Below are positions 16,313-23,639 of a DNA stretch of 64,000 nucleotides, in pieces; positions within the stretch are counted from its first letter, which is position 1; the number at the start of each line of letters is the position of its first letter. Source of the stretch: Bacteroidales bacterium (GTDB lineage: Bacteria > Bacteroidota > Bacteroidia > Bacteroidales > UBA932). The notes beneath the pieces are model-generated. The model saw nothing but the letters and a program-made list of their open reading frames with translations. It ran no database searches and had not been told where the DNA came from. Made by a program: the position numbers and the translations under genes. Where the stretch lies: contig JAFUMO010000001.1 of NCBI GenBank assembly GCA_017482565.1, positions 35,591 to 99,590 on the forward strand, in the 5' to 3' direction.

Positions 16313-17554
16313 ATGGGCAGAGGGAAACATATAGGGGGGAGGAAGAGGTCTCCCCTCTTGTTTGGCATCACATTCAGGGCCATCCTGATTGTGGCTGCCG
16401 CCGCCATGTTCCTCTCATACATCTCTGTATACGTAAATCCCTCAAAATTTGCCCTGCCCCTCTTTTTCGGGCTCTATTTCATACCAATCCTGGCCATAAA
16501 CCTCTTCCTGCTCATGCTGGCCCTTTTACGCAGAAGTGCCAGTGCCTGGATTACCGTTGCAGCATTGCTTCCGGCGCTGCTCTACACAGACCTCTTCTTC
16601 AAGATAGGGCATAATGAAAAGGTTGGAACTGAGGGTATAAGGCTCAAGATTGAGAGCTGGAACGTAGGGATGTTCTCATCATCCGAGGAGGGGCTTGGGA
16701 GGGAAGAGTGCAGGCACAGGATTGCCGCACACCTGGCAGAAACCGCACCCGACATAATATGTATGCAGGAATTCTTTGCAGAGGACAAGCTTCAGGCCGA
16801 TACAATCTTCAGCAGCTGGCCCCACCGCCATTACCATCTCTTCAAGGCCCGCAACGGGAAACTCTTTGGGAATGTGATACTAAGCAAGTTCCCGATTTCA
16901 GGCAGCGGCAGGATAAGTTTTCCCAACAGCACAAACCTCTCCATATTTGCGGATGTGGAGCACTATGGCCGCACATTGAGGATCTACAATAACCATCTGG
17001 AATCATACGATGTCTCATTCACCGCCCTTGCCCATAAATTTGCAGGGAGGATGAGATCATCCTCCCTCAATTTGCGTGAGGGGAGCCTCGGGACTGACAG
17101 ATATTCCGGCAGACAAAAGACAGCAGACAATCCTGCTGTCCAAAAAGCATCAGCCATGGAAGAACCCACTGGCAAGATCCACCGGGAGACCCTCAGGGAG
17201 GAAATCACACATGACATTGTGGAAACCCACGGCAAAATGAAGAACACCTTCATAAAACGCTCCCAACAGGTTGACCGCATCCTTGAAGACATAAACCGCA
17301 GCTCCACCCCTGCCATAATCTGCGGGGACTTCAACGATACCCCAATGTCGTACACCTACCACACCCTGGCAAAAAACAGGAAAGACACCTTTGAAGAGGC
17401 CGGCCGCGGCTTTGGCGGCACCTTCATTCCCGTATGGCCCCTGCTCAGGATAGACTACATCCTGGCCCCCTCCGATGCCGGATGCTCAGAACACAACATC
17501 CTCAGGGAACCCCTCTCGGACCACTACCCCATCACAGCCACCGTAGTGCTGTAG
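16313..17554 (+). CDS. Membrane-anchored endonuclease/exonuclease/phosphatase family protein
   Basis: The 413-residue protein begins with a basic stretch and three hydrophobic helices (about 17-37, 45-68 and 75-93). An EEP-fold catalytic domain follows from about 107: KIESWNVGMF, DIICMQEFF (catalytic Glu), YNNHLES, ICGDFNDTP (catalytic Asp and Asn), IDYIL and a final SDHYPI. EEP enzymes hydrolyse phosphodiester or phosphoester bonds in nucleic acids, lipids or sugars. Membrane-anchored Bacteroidota forms are usually annotated only to family level. A charged, probably disordered insertion (about 245-310) interrupts the fold. It follows the rhomboid gene by 44 bp. Confidence 0.85.
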   Translation: MGRGKHIGGRKRSPLLFGITFRAILIVAAAAMFLSYISVYVNPSKFALPLFFGLYFIPILAINLFLLMLALLRRSASAWITVAALLPALLYTDLFFKIGHNEKVGTEGIRLKIESWNVGMFSSSEEGLGREECRHRIAAHLAETAPDIICMQEFFAEDKLQADTIFSSWPHRHYHLFKARNGKLFGNVILSKFPISGSGRISFPNSTNLSIFADVEHYGRTLRIYNNHLESYDVSFTALAHKFAGRMRSSSLNLREGSLGTDRYSGRQKTADNPAVQKASAMEEPTGKIHRETLREEITHDIVETHGKMKNTFIKRSQQVDRILEDINRSSTPAIICGDFNDTPMSYTYHTLAKNRKDTFEEAGRGFGGTFIPVWPLLRIDYILAPSDAGCSEHNILREPLSDHYPITATVVL

Positions 17555-17700
17555 GGAACTGACGCACCTCACCTAAACCCCAACATCCATTTCCGCCGTA
17601 TCGCCCGCCTGAATCCCAACCGCTGCCGCAACATCAGTCGCAAGCCTCTCATCTCAGCAACTCCCACAGCGAACATCTCAGCATCACCCACGCAATCCCC

Positions 17701-17817
17701 CCGCAAGAGGTTAAGCGAGGCTATCCGGCCTGTAGGCCCTGTAACCCACATCACGTAGCTTAACCTCAAGTAATTATTTGAGGTTAGGATAGTGGTAGTA
17801 TTACTAACCTCTTGCGA
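17701..17817. repeat. 117-bp inverted-repeat element (copy 1)
   Basis: The outer ends are exact 12-bp inverted repeats: CGCAAGAGGTTA at 17702-17713 and TAACCTCTTGCG at 17805-17816. Inner palindromes TAACCTCAA/TTGAGGTTA (17761-17786) and GAGGTTAG/CTAACCTC (17780-17811) give stacked hairpins. The first 67 bp match, in inverted orientation, the element at 20859-20927: the 21-bp left arm is identical and the 32-bp middle has the same length. The upstream stretch 17555-17700 has no recognised gene or RNA. The element looks like a small non-autonomous mobile or REP-type element. Confidence 0.65.
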
Positions 17818-17828
17818 GAAATTTTTCT

Positions 17829-17836
17829 TAAATTTG
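17829..17836 (+). promoter_or_regulatory. -7 promoter box of the Sua5-type gene
   Basis: TAAATTTG followed by C matches TAnnTTTG, 25 bp before the ATG at 17862 and just outside the inverted-repeat element. No -33 element at the expected spacing. Confidence 0.45.
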
Positions 17837-17861
17837 CAGAAATACCTTAAAGAAGCAGACT

Positions 17862-18425
17862 ATGAAGCAGCAGATAGATGAAGCAATAAAAGTACTTAAG
17901 GAGGGAGGAGTGCTCCTGTACCCTACCGATACAATCTGGGGATTGGGATGTGATGCCACCAATGAGGCGGCAGTGGAGAAAATCTTCAAGATTAAGCAGC
18001 GTTCAGACAGCAAGAGCCTTATAACCCTTGTGGCTGACCTTGATATGGTGGGGCGCTATGTAAAGGAGATTCCGGAGATTGCAATCTCTCTTGTAGAGGT
18101 AAATGACAAGCCTATGACAATCATCTATCCTGGAGCCATGGGGTTGGCCAAGAATGTTGTTGCAGAGGATGGCACTGCCGGCATACGCATTCCTGACCAT
18201 GAGTTCTGCCACCAGCTGATATACAAGTTCCGCAAGGCAATTGTTTCCACTTCCGCAAACATCTCGGGCACATCTGCCCCTGCAACATTTGCTGAAATTC
18301 CGCAAGAAATAAAAGATGCTGTAGACCTGGTAATTGATCCTAAATTTGAAGGCAGCTGTACCCGCTCCGCCTCTCAGATAATAAAGGTGGGATTGGGTAG
18401 CGAGATTGAGATTATCAGGGGATGA
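17862..18425 (+). CDS. tsaC: L-threonylcarbamoyladenylate synthase (Sua5/YrdC family)
   Basis: The 187-residue single-domain protein makes threonylcarbamoyl-AMP from Thr, bicarbonate and ATP, the first step of tRNA t6A37 synthesis. Visible motifs are LKEGGVLLYPTDTIWGLGCD near the start, KIKQRSDSKSLITLV, the substrate pocket MTIIYPGAMGLAKN, GTAGIRIPDHEFC, and ISTSANISG-like VSTSANISGTSA. It lacks the C-terminal Sua5 domain, so it is of YrdC/TsaC length. The later pathway component tsaE is also in this window at 33717. Confidence 0.92.
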   Translation: MKQQIDEAIKVLKEGGVLLYPTDTIWGLGCDATNEAAVEKIFKIKQRSDSKSLITLVADLDMVGRYVKEIPEIAISLVEVNDKPMTIIYPGAMGLAKNVVAEDGTAGIRIPDHEFCHQLIYKFRKAIVSTSANISGTSAPATFAEIPQEIKDAVDLVIDPKFEGSCTRSASQIIKVGLGSEIEIIRG

Positions 18426-18505
18426 TTGGATCCCAGCTTGGTAGGCTATCTCAGACTATTTTTCGTAACTTTAATTTGGAAGGAGAGATGTAATGTATGC
18501 GAAAA

Positions 18506-18534
18506 AGGGCAACCCGATGCTTTTGGGTCGCCCT
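18506..18534 (-). terminator. Rho-independent terminator of the peptide/fimbrillin-like operon
   Basis: On the minus strand AGGGCGACCC and GGGTTGCCCT form a stem around a 9-nt loop, followed by a T-run (TTTTTC). It lies 25 bp after the stop of the lipoprotein gene and can also end the convergent Sua5-type transcript. Confidence 0.75.
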
Positions 18535-18559
18535 CATGTGATTCTTTAGATTTTATTCA

Positions 18560-20272
18560 TTAGTTTTCAGTAGAAGGGAACATATCCTCAAATGAACAAC
18601 CGTACAATTTTTCTTTCTTAGAGTCTATGCCATTGATTTTTGAAGTGAAGTCCGCACCATGTAGCCAGAACCAGTCATTGGTTATGGTGCAATTATTTAC
18701 AAACTCGACATTGACAGCTCCCAATACAACATCAAATGAATTGGCAGTTTTCTTACCTGTAATTGTAACACCATCAAATTTAGCCAAACCAGGATTGTCA
18801 AGATATAAGTTATTGACGAGCCTTGTGCCTGTATGCTGCTCTGAGATGATAGAACCACCTGTCATTGTAAAGTTCCAGGCATAATCTGTAGTCTCATCAC
18901 CGCAGAATAATGCCAATCTGTTTGCTGCAGTACTTTTTATTGTTGTATTGTTGGTTACTGTCATATTTCCAACATTATATACTGGTCCTGTGATAGTACA
19001 ATTATCAATATAAGCAGTTGCATTCAACCTATTGATTATTGCATAATCGGTTGAAACAGAATGGTCGCTCATTGTTATCGTACTGTTTGTGATTGATATT
19101 TCAGAATAGTTATTAATGGCGGCATTTTCTCCTACCATTAAAATAGTACCATTAGAAATTGTCAGTTTGCCATTGTTTACAAGTCTGTTTTCAGAGGGTG
19201 ATGAAGACTTGGTCAATGCATAAGTCTGTGATATCGACATGGCAGTTCCTATATTCAAAACTTTACCACCAAGGTCAATTACAGATGTAATTCCTTCAGG
19301 TACATTTAATGAAGAAGTTGTGATATCATTTGTAAGGATGTAGCTGCCACCATTAGCAATGGCATTCTCCAGCTGTGCAGGAGAGCTCACCTCCTGAGCA
19401 GGAGTGCCCGCATTTATATCTGTGATTACCAAAGTTACACTAGCAAGTCCTGCCCTGTTTAGGGTGTTTGAAGAACTTGACTCAAATGACATATAAGTTT
19501 GTGAGCCGTCAGTATTTTTAACTTCTGCCTTGTAGCCGTTATATGTTCCGGTAGGAAGCGGTACATAGAATATCATGGAGTCAGCTTCTGCAGTTAGAGC
19601 CTTGAATTTGATGGTAATAGTGTTGTTGGTAAGGGTTGAAGCGGAAGTTGGATCTGTTGCAGTAATCTTGCCGTCAGCAACTGTGAAGTCTCCGGTTACA
19701 GGCATATTTGCAGTAAATACAAACTGAGCAGCAGATACAGGTACTTTTTTGATAGTAAATGCGAGTACGCCTCCAACATGTTTGAATGACAATGATGGGG
19801 TTACCGCACTCGACTCGGTACTTGCAGTGGAGGCTCCATCAGCTGGAACAGTAATCATGGCAGCATTTGTGTTTGGAGCATAATCAGCATTGGCATCGCC
19901 GTATGTTGCCGGCATGTTGACTGTAATGGCACCATCTGTAAAAGTGTGGCTTCCCGATGGGTATACAGCATATCCTGAGCATGACTCACCATCTGCAATA
20001 GTTCCTGTGAATGTGGCAGAAGTCACATTTTCATTTCCTGAGTATGTGAATGTCCTTTTTGTAGTAGCTGTGGCATTTGAATACCATACATCAATTTGGT
20101 CATTTTTGCTCCAATAGAATGAAAGATCTGAAACTGCGGATCTGGTCTGGTCGTTTATTGAAGCATTTATAGTTGCATTTAAATTGTCGGGAGAAATATT
20201 GTATTCACTTTTCTCGCATGAAGTAGATATAATGGACATTATACCTGCAGACAATAGTATTAATCTTTTCAT
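18560..20272 (-). CDS. Fimbrillin-like surface lipoprotein with C-terminal beta-helix
   Basis: The 570-residue protein starts at the ATG at 20272, where a lipoprotein signal begins (MKRLILLSAGIMSIISTSC, Cys19). The N-terminal half (about 25-290) resembles Bacteroidota fimbrillin-like/Mfa-type domains, with repeated Thr/Ser-rich strands (ENVTSATFTGTI, CSGYAVYPSG, GTYNGYKAEVKNTDGS). After ALENAIANGGSYILTNDITT (about 315) the chain turns into short repeats such as NNGKLTISNGTI, NYSEISITNSTI and NVGNMTVTNNTTI, typical of a right-handed beta-helix. It is probably displayed on the outer membrane. It follows a 38-residue peptide gene by 47 bp. The region is visibly AT-richer than its neighbours, which suggests transfer or fast evolution. 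Confidence 0.75.
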   Translation of the reverse strand: MKRLILLSAGIMSIISTSCEKSEYNISPDNLNATINASINDQTRSAVSDLSFYWSKNDQIDVWYSNATATTKRTFTYSGNENVTSATFTGTIADGESCSGYAVYPSGSHTFTDGAITVNMPATYGDANADYAPNTNAAMITVPADGASTASTESSAVTPSLSFKHVGGVLAFTIKKVPVSAAQFVFTANMPVTGDFTVADGKITATDPTSASTLTNNTITIKFKALTAEADSMIFYVPLPTGTYNGYKAEVKNTDGSQTYMSFESSSSNTLNRAGLASVTLVITDINAGTPAQEVSSPAQLENAIANGGSYILTNDITTSSLNVPEGITSVIDLGGKVLNIGTAMSISQTYALTKSSSPSENRLVNNGKLTISNGTILMVGENAAINNYSEISITNSTITMSDHSVSTDYAIINRLNATAYIDNCTITGPVYNVGNMTVTNNTTIKSTAANRLALFCGDETTDYAWNFTMTGGSIISEQHTGTRLVNNLYLDNPGLAKFDGVTITGKKTANSFDVVLGAVNVEFVNNCTITNDWFWLHGADFTSKINGIDSKKEKLYGCSFEDMFPSTEN

Positions 20273-20319
20273 TTTCTTCTTGTTTTGAGTTATTTGTTTT
20301 GGATAGGTGGTTTGGATAA

Positions 20320-20436
20320 TTATGGATTCCACGGGTTCTCATTCAAAGACTCTCCACTTGTGGCAAATCCTTTTTCTACCTGAACCTCAACCACTTCAAT
20401 TTCAGGTGACTGATAAACAAGTTCTTCTTTTGTCAT
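20320..20436 (-). CDS. 38-residue Bacteroidota-type small peptide
   Basis: From the ATG at 20436 the peptide reads MTKEELVYQSPEIEVVEVQV, then EKGFATSGESLNENPWNP. The pattern is a short charged start, a YxSPEIEVVEV core, then a small-residue GFATSG stretch and a Pro/Asn-rich end. It matches a family of about 40-residue peptides I know from Bacteroidales loci for surface or fimbrillin-like proteins. Their function is not established; signalling, a cofactor role for the neighbour, or a secreted peptide are possible. The longer open frame back to 20598 runs through a hairpin-rich leader and is not coding. It is followed by the lipoprotein gene in an apparent two-gene operon. Confidence 0.65.
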   Translation of the reverse strand: MTKEELVYQSPEIEVVEVQVEKGFATSGESLNENPWNP

Positions 20437-20722
20437 AGTATGTTTGTTTAGAAGGGCCACCCAACTCCAAGATGGCGTATTGTTAAAAAAGAAAGTGTGG
20501 AGTTGATTGCTTATCTGGATGGAGGTTCTGGAATACCTTGACTCAAATAAACAACACCCCACACTTGCTGTGATATACTTGAGAAAAGTATAAGGCACAC
20601 CAAGTATGAAAGTTCATTGCTATCCTTGAGTCTTTGAAATTTTCCAGATTTCCATCCAAGGATAAAAGCGAAACACTTTCATCTAATATGTAATGGCTAT
20701 ATCTATGTTGGTATAGCCATCA
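20437..20722 (-). promoter_or_regulatory. Hairpin-rich 5' leader of the peptide/lipoprotein operon
   Basis: About 280 bp separate the promoter box from the peptide start. On the plus strand I find: AAGTGTGG (20493-20500) pairing with CCACACTT (20568-20575), extended by GTTG/CAAC; TATCCTTG (20621-20628) with CAAGGATA (20657-20664); and ATGGCTATA with TATAGCCAT (20693-20720), a 9-bp palindrome arm pair just downstream of the promoter box. This is more structure than an ordinary leader. It may be a regulatory RNA element or operator. No known riboswitch was recognised. Confidence 0.4.
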
Positions 20723-20730
20723 CAAAGATA
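20723..20730 (-). promoter_or_regulatory. -7 promoter box of the peptide/lipoprotein operon
   Basis: The minus strand reads TATCTTTG followed by T, matching TAnnTTTG. The palindrome ATGGCTATA/TATAGCCAT lies directly downstream, where an operator could sit. Confidence 0.5.
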
Positions 20731-20858
20731 TGCAATGTTTTTCAATATTAGTGGGGTATTGGACTGCAAATTTCAGCTGAATATTGCAAAAAACCAATAT
20801 TGATATAATTATTTCTTTATATTACCAAGGGAGTTGATGATTCTCAGAAAGTATGTCT

Positions 20859-20927
20859 AAGAGGTTAAGTTACGCAATATGGCCTACAGAGCGTATAGGA
20901 TGGGCGGCCTCGCTTAACCTCTTGCGG
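20859..20927. repeat. 69-bp inverted-repeat element (copy 2)
   Basis: AAGAGGTTAAG (20859-20869) and CTTAACCTCTT (20913-20923) are exact 11-bp terminal inverted repeats. Read on the minus strand, it shares with copy 1 (17701-17767) a 21-bp left arm CCGCAAGAGGTTAAGCGAGG plus C, a 32-bp middle of equal length (19 of 32 identical by hand), and a CGTAnCTTAACCTC right arm. The two copies are in opposite orientation and bracket about 3.1 kb. Confidence 0.65.
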
Positions 20928-20958
20928 GATGGTCCGGAGTCCCAGAATCCCATAAGGT

Positions 20959-21777
20959 TTACCCGCACATGAAATATACCCCGGCCACAGCAGCTGTGGC
21001 TGCAGTTTCGGTGCGCAGGCGGGATTCACCGAGGGTGAGGGGCTTGAAACCGGCCTCCACGGCAGCCTCAACTTCAGCAGGGGAGAAATCCCCTTCCGGC
21101 CCTATTAGAATTGTGATGCATGGCTTACCGGCAACATAAGCACCGCCTGCAACAGGAGCCTCATACACAGCTCCGCAAGATGCCTCCGTGGCAACGGCAT
21201 GGCTGCCGGCCCGGGCAACCGCACCGGAAGCCCTGAAAGCCTCCTCCACCGCCTCCCTCAAGGTCACCTTTTCCAGTTTGCCGCAGTAGGCAATGAGCTT
21301 CACGCCGGTCATGGAAGCGGAATCCTTTATGAACTGTTTTACTGAAACGGCTTCCCTCAACTGGGGTACAACCCCTTTCAGGGATTGCTTGGCTGCCGAG
21401 ACAAGAATCTTTTCCAGACGCTCGGGCTTGATTACACGGCGCTCGGAATGCTCCCCTATTACAGGAACCACGGCATCAACCCCCATTTCGGTTGCCTTCT
21501 CCAGGAACCATTCATAGCGGTCTATGTTTTTTGTGGGGCATACAGCCATTGTAAGATTGTACCTGTGGGCACCAAAATTTTCCTGCACCTGTTCCACAGA
21601 GCATACAACCTGCCTCCCGCATTCAATGATCCTGCAGATATAGAGGGCACCGCTGCCGTCAATTACATTTATTGAATCTCCTGTGGAGTGCCTGAGCACC
21701 TTTGCACAGTGCCTGCTCTCCTCCTCCGTTAGGGTACAAAGTCCGTTCCCTACTTCTGTGGAATAAAAAAGCTCCAT
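20959..21777 (-). CDS. rsmE: 16S rRNA (uracil1498-N3)-methyltransferase
   Basis: The 272-residue protein starts at MELFYSTEVG (21777), where the RsmE N-terminal PUA-like domain begins; the ten codons before it are not part of the family. Visible features are HCAKVLRHSTGD, KNIDRYEWFLEKATEMGVD (SPOUT linker), RLEKILVSAAKQSLKGVVPQ, and the C-terminal SPOUT knot ILIGPEGDFSPAE, then TLGESRLRTETAA, which binds SAM. It methylates N3 of U1498 in 16S rRNA. An Ala/Gly-rich insertion (about 195-225) before the knot is longer than usual. Confidence 0.92.
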   Translation of the reverse strand: MELFYSTEVGNGLCTLTEEESRHCAKVLRHSTGDSINVIDGSGALYICRIIECGRQVVCSVEQVQENFGAHRYNLTMAVCPTKNIDRYEWFLEKATEMGVDAVVPVIGEHSERRVIKPERLEKILVSAAKQSLKGVVPQLREAVSVKQFIKDSASMTGVKLIAYCGKLEKVTLREAVEEAFRASGAVARAGSHAVATEASCGAVYEAPVAGGAYVAGKPCITILIGPEGDFSPAEVEAAVEAGFKPLTLGESRLRTETAATAAVAGVYFMCG

Positions 21778-21792
21778 AAAGGTATATTTTCG

Positions 21793-21800
21793 CAAATATA
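21793..21800 (-). promoter_or_regulatory. -7 promoter box of rsmE
   Basis: The minus strand reads TATATTTG followed by C, 15 bp before the rsmE ATG. It is divergent from the box at 21815. Confidence 0.45.
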
Positions 21801-21814
21801 TCAACAAAACATGT

Positions 21815-21822
21815 TACTTTTG
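21815..21822 (+). promoter_or_regulatory. -7 promoter box of the HGSNAT-like gene
   Basis: TACTTTTG followed by T matches TAnnTTTG, 29 bp before the ATG at 21852. No clear -33 element. Confidence 0.5.
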
Positions 21823-21851
21823 TGAGAATTTGGAAAAATTATATACCAGAT

Positions 21852-23072
21852 ATGACACAACTTAAATCACAACGTTATGTAGCACTTGACGTGCTCAGGG
21901 GTATGACGGTTGCAGGTATGATACTTGTGAACAACCCCGGATCATGGGCCCACATCTTCCCGCCGCTGGCACACGCCAAATGGGCCGGCTGTACCCCTAC
22001 AGACCTCGTTTTCCCATTCTTCCTCTTTGTAGTGGGGGCCGCTATGGCATTCTCGTTCGCAAAATACAATGAGGGGCTTACACCGGAGAGCGTGAAGAAG
22101 CTCATCAAGAGGGGCATCCTCATTTTCCTTGTTGGATTCGGCCTCAACTGGTTCCCTTTCTACCCTACATCCCCGAATCCGGACCTCTCATTCTGGGAGA
22201 ACTTCATCTACCGTCTGGAGCATGTGAGGATTATAGGAGTGCTGCAGAGGATTGCAATGTGCTATGTTCTTGGCGGACTTGTGGCCCTATGGCTGCAGAA
22301 GGCCAGGAAGATCATTCCAGCCATGGCCATCCTTATGGGACTCCACTGGCTTATCCTGTGGCTCATAGGTGACTCTTCCGCAGAACTGGTGAACGGTGCT
22401 GCAGGGGCATTCTCACTCGCAGGACAGGGAGCTGATGACATTGACCTTGCCATTTTCGGCGTTGATCATATCTACAAGGGATTCGGCATCCCGTTTGACC
22501 CGGAAGGGCTGCTCGGCGCATTGTCGGGAGCATGTACGGTATTGTTGGGATACCTTATCGGGAAGAAGATACAGCAGACCAAGGAGAAGATTGATGTGGT
22601 TGCCCAGCTTTATACAATAGGCCTCTGCTGCCTTGCAGGAGGTCTTGTGTGGAGCATCTGCTACCCTATCATCAAGGCTCTGTGGACCGGTTCGTACGTG
22701 CTTTATGCAGGGGGCTGGAGCATCATAATGCTTGCTTTCTTCATCTACCTGATTGACATCAAGGGAAAGGAGAAGGTTTTCACACCTTTCAAGGCAATGG
22801 GCATGAACCCGCTGTTTGCTTTTGTGATGGCAGGCCTCTTTGCAAAGGTCCTTGGACAGATCATAAAATGGAAGGCTGCTGTTGTAATGGCAGACGGTGC
22901 AGTGAAGGAGAAGACCTGGAGCGTCCTCAGCTGGTTCTACAACAATGTATGCGTTGCAATAGTGGGGGAGAACAATGAGATTTCATCACTCATGTTTGCA
23001 CTTGTATATGTGGCCGTGTTCACCGCAATGGCAATGTGGCTCTACAAGAAGAAAATTGTAATAAAGCTTTAA
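21852..23072 (+). CDS. Heparan-alpha-glucosaminide N-acetyltransferase-like membrane acyltransferase
   Basis: The 406-residue protein has about ten hydrophobic helices. The N-terminal signature RYVALDVLRGMTVAGMILVN, then WAGCTPTDLVFPFFLFVVGA, is that of the HGSNAT/COG4299 (DUF5009) group. These proteins are thought to transfer acetyl groups from cytoplasmic acetyl-CoA across the membrane to glycans. The bacterial substrate is unknown. The start at 21852 is chosen because the family N-terminus begins there and a promoter box lies 29 bp upstream, inside the longer frame. It precedes a small phosphodiesterase gene by 28 bp. Confidence 0.85.
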   Translation: MTQLKSQRYVALDVLRGMTVAGMILVNNPGSWAHIFPPLAHAKWAGCTPTDLVFPFFLFVVGAAMAFSFAKYNEGLTPESVKKLIKRGILIFLVGFGLNWFPFYPTSPNPDLSFWENFIYRLEHVRIIGVLQRIAMCYVLGGLVALWLQKARKIIPAMAILMGLHWLILWLIGDSSAELVNGAAGAFSLAGQGADDIDLAIFGVDHIYKGFGIPFDPEGLLGALSGACTVLLGYLIGKKIQQTKEKIDVVAQLYTIGLCCLAGGLVWSICYPIIKALWTGSYVLYAGGWSIIMLAFFIYLIDIKGKEKVFTPFKAMGMNPLFAFVMAGLFAKVLGQIIKWKAAVVMADGAVKEKTWSVLSWFYNNVCVAIVGENNEISSLMFALVYVAVFTAMAMWLYKKKIVIKL

Positions 23073-23100
23073 CTTCCGGCCATCCGGAGAGTCATATATT

Positions 23101-23598
23101 ATGGCATACATAGGACTTATATCAGACACCCACGGGGTATTTGACGAAAAGCTCAGAAAGTTCCTGGAGCCGGTGGACGAGATCTGGCATGCAGGGGATT
23201 TCGGGAACATTGAGACGGCGGATGCCATTGCCGCATTCAAGCCGCTCAGGGGTGTATACGGCAACTGCGATGACCAGGCAGTGAGGCTTGCCCACCCGTA
23301 TGTGCAGTTCTTTGAGCTGGAGGGGATGAGGATACTTATGATGCACATAGGAGGCTATCCGGGAAGATATGACTTCAAGGCCTTCCAGCTTATAAACGCC
23401 CATCTTCCCGACATATTCATCTGCGGACACTCGCACATCCTCAAGGTGATAAATGACACCAAGTACAACGTGCTCACCATCAACCCGGGAGCAGCAGGGA
23501 TACAGGGATTCCACAATGTGAGGACCGCCCTGAGGTTCAGGATAGAGAACGGCACCATAAAGGATATGGAAGTTGGCGAATGGGAAAGAAAATTATAA
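23101..23598 (+). CDS. YfcE/MJ0936-type metallophosphodiesterase
   Basis: The 165-residue protein is a minimal calcineurin-like phosphoesterase: GLISDTHGVF (Asp7, His9), HAGDFGN (Asp), GNCDDQ (Asn), LMMHIGGYPG (His) and CGHSHI (His-x-His). All metal ligands are present. Related enzymes are manganese-dependent phosphodiesterases with broad activity in vitro; the natural substrate is not known. It is 28 bp after the HGSNAT-like gene and 41 bp before the DPP-IV-like gene, all on the plus strand. Confidence 0.9.
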   Translation: MAYIGLISDTHGVFDEKLRKFLEPVDEIWHAGDFGNIETADAIAAFKPLRGVYGNCDDQAVRLAHPYVQFFELEGMRILMMHIGGYPGRYDFKAFQLINAHLPDIFICGHSHILKVINDTKYNVLTINPGAAGIQGFHNVRTALRFRIENGTIKDMEVGEWERKL

Positions 23599-23639
23599 AC
23601 AAAGGAACCCCACGGGGATCCGCCTAACACAAAATATAC

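Noticed and set aside
17555-17700. Possible small gene or RNA between the EEP gene and the repeat element
   Set aside because: A 66-codon minus-strand frame crosses it but is Arg-rich and runs through the repeat; only a 10-bp direct repeat (CATCTCAGCA) was seen.
20437-20598. N-terminal extension of the 38-residue peptide back to 20598
   Set aside because: The extra 54 codons pass through a hairpin leader and do not look like protein; the short form matches the known peptide pattern.
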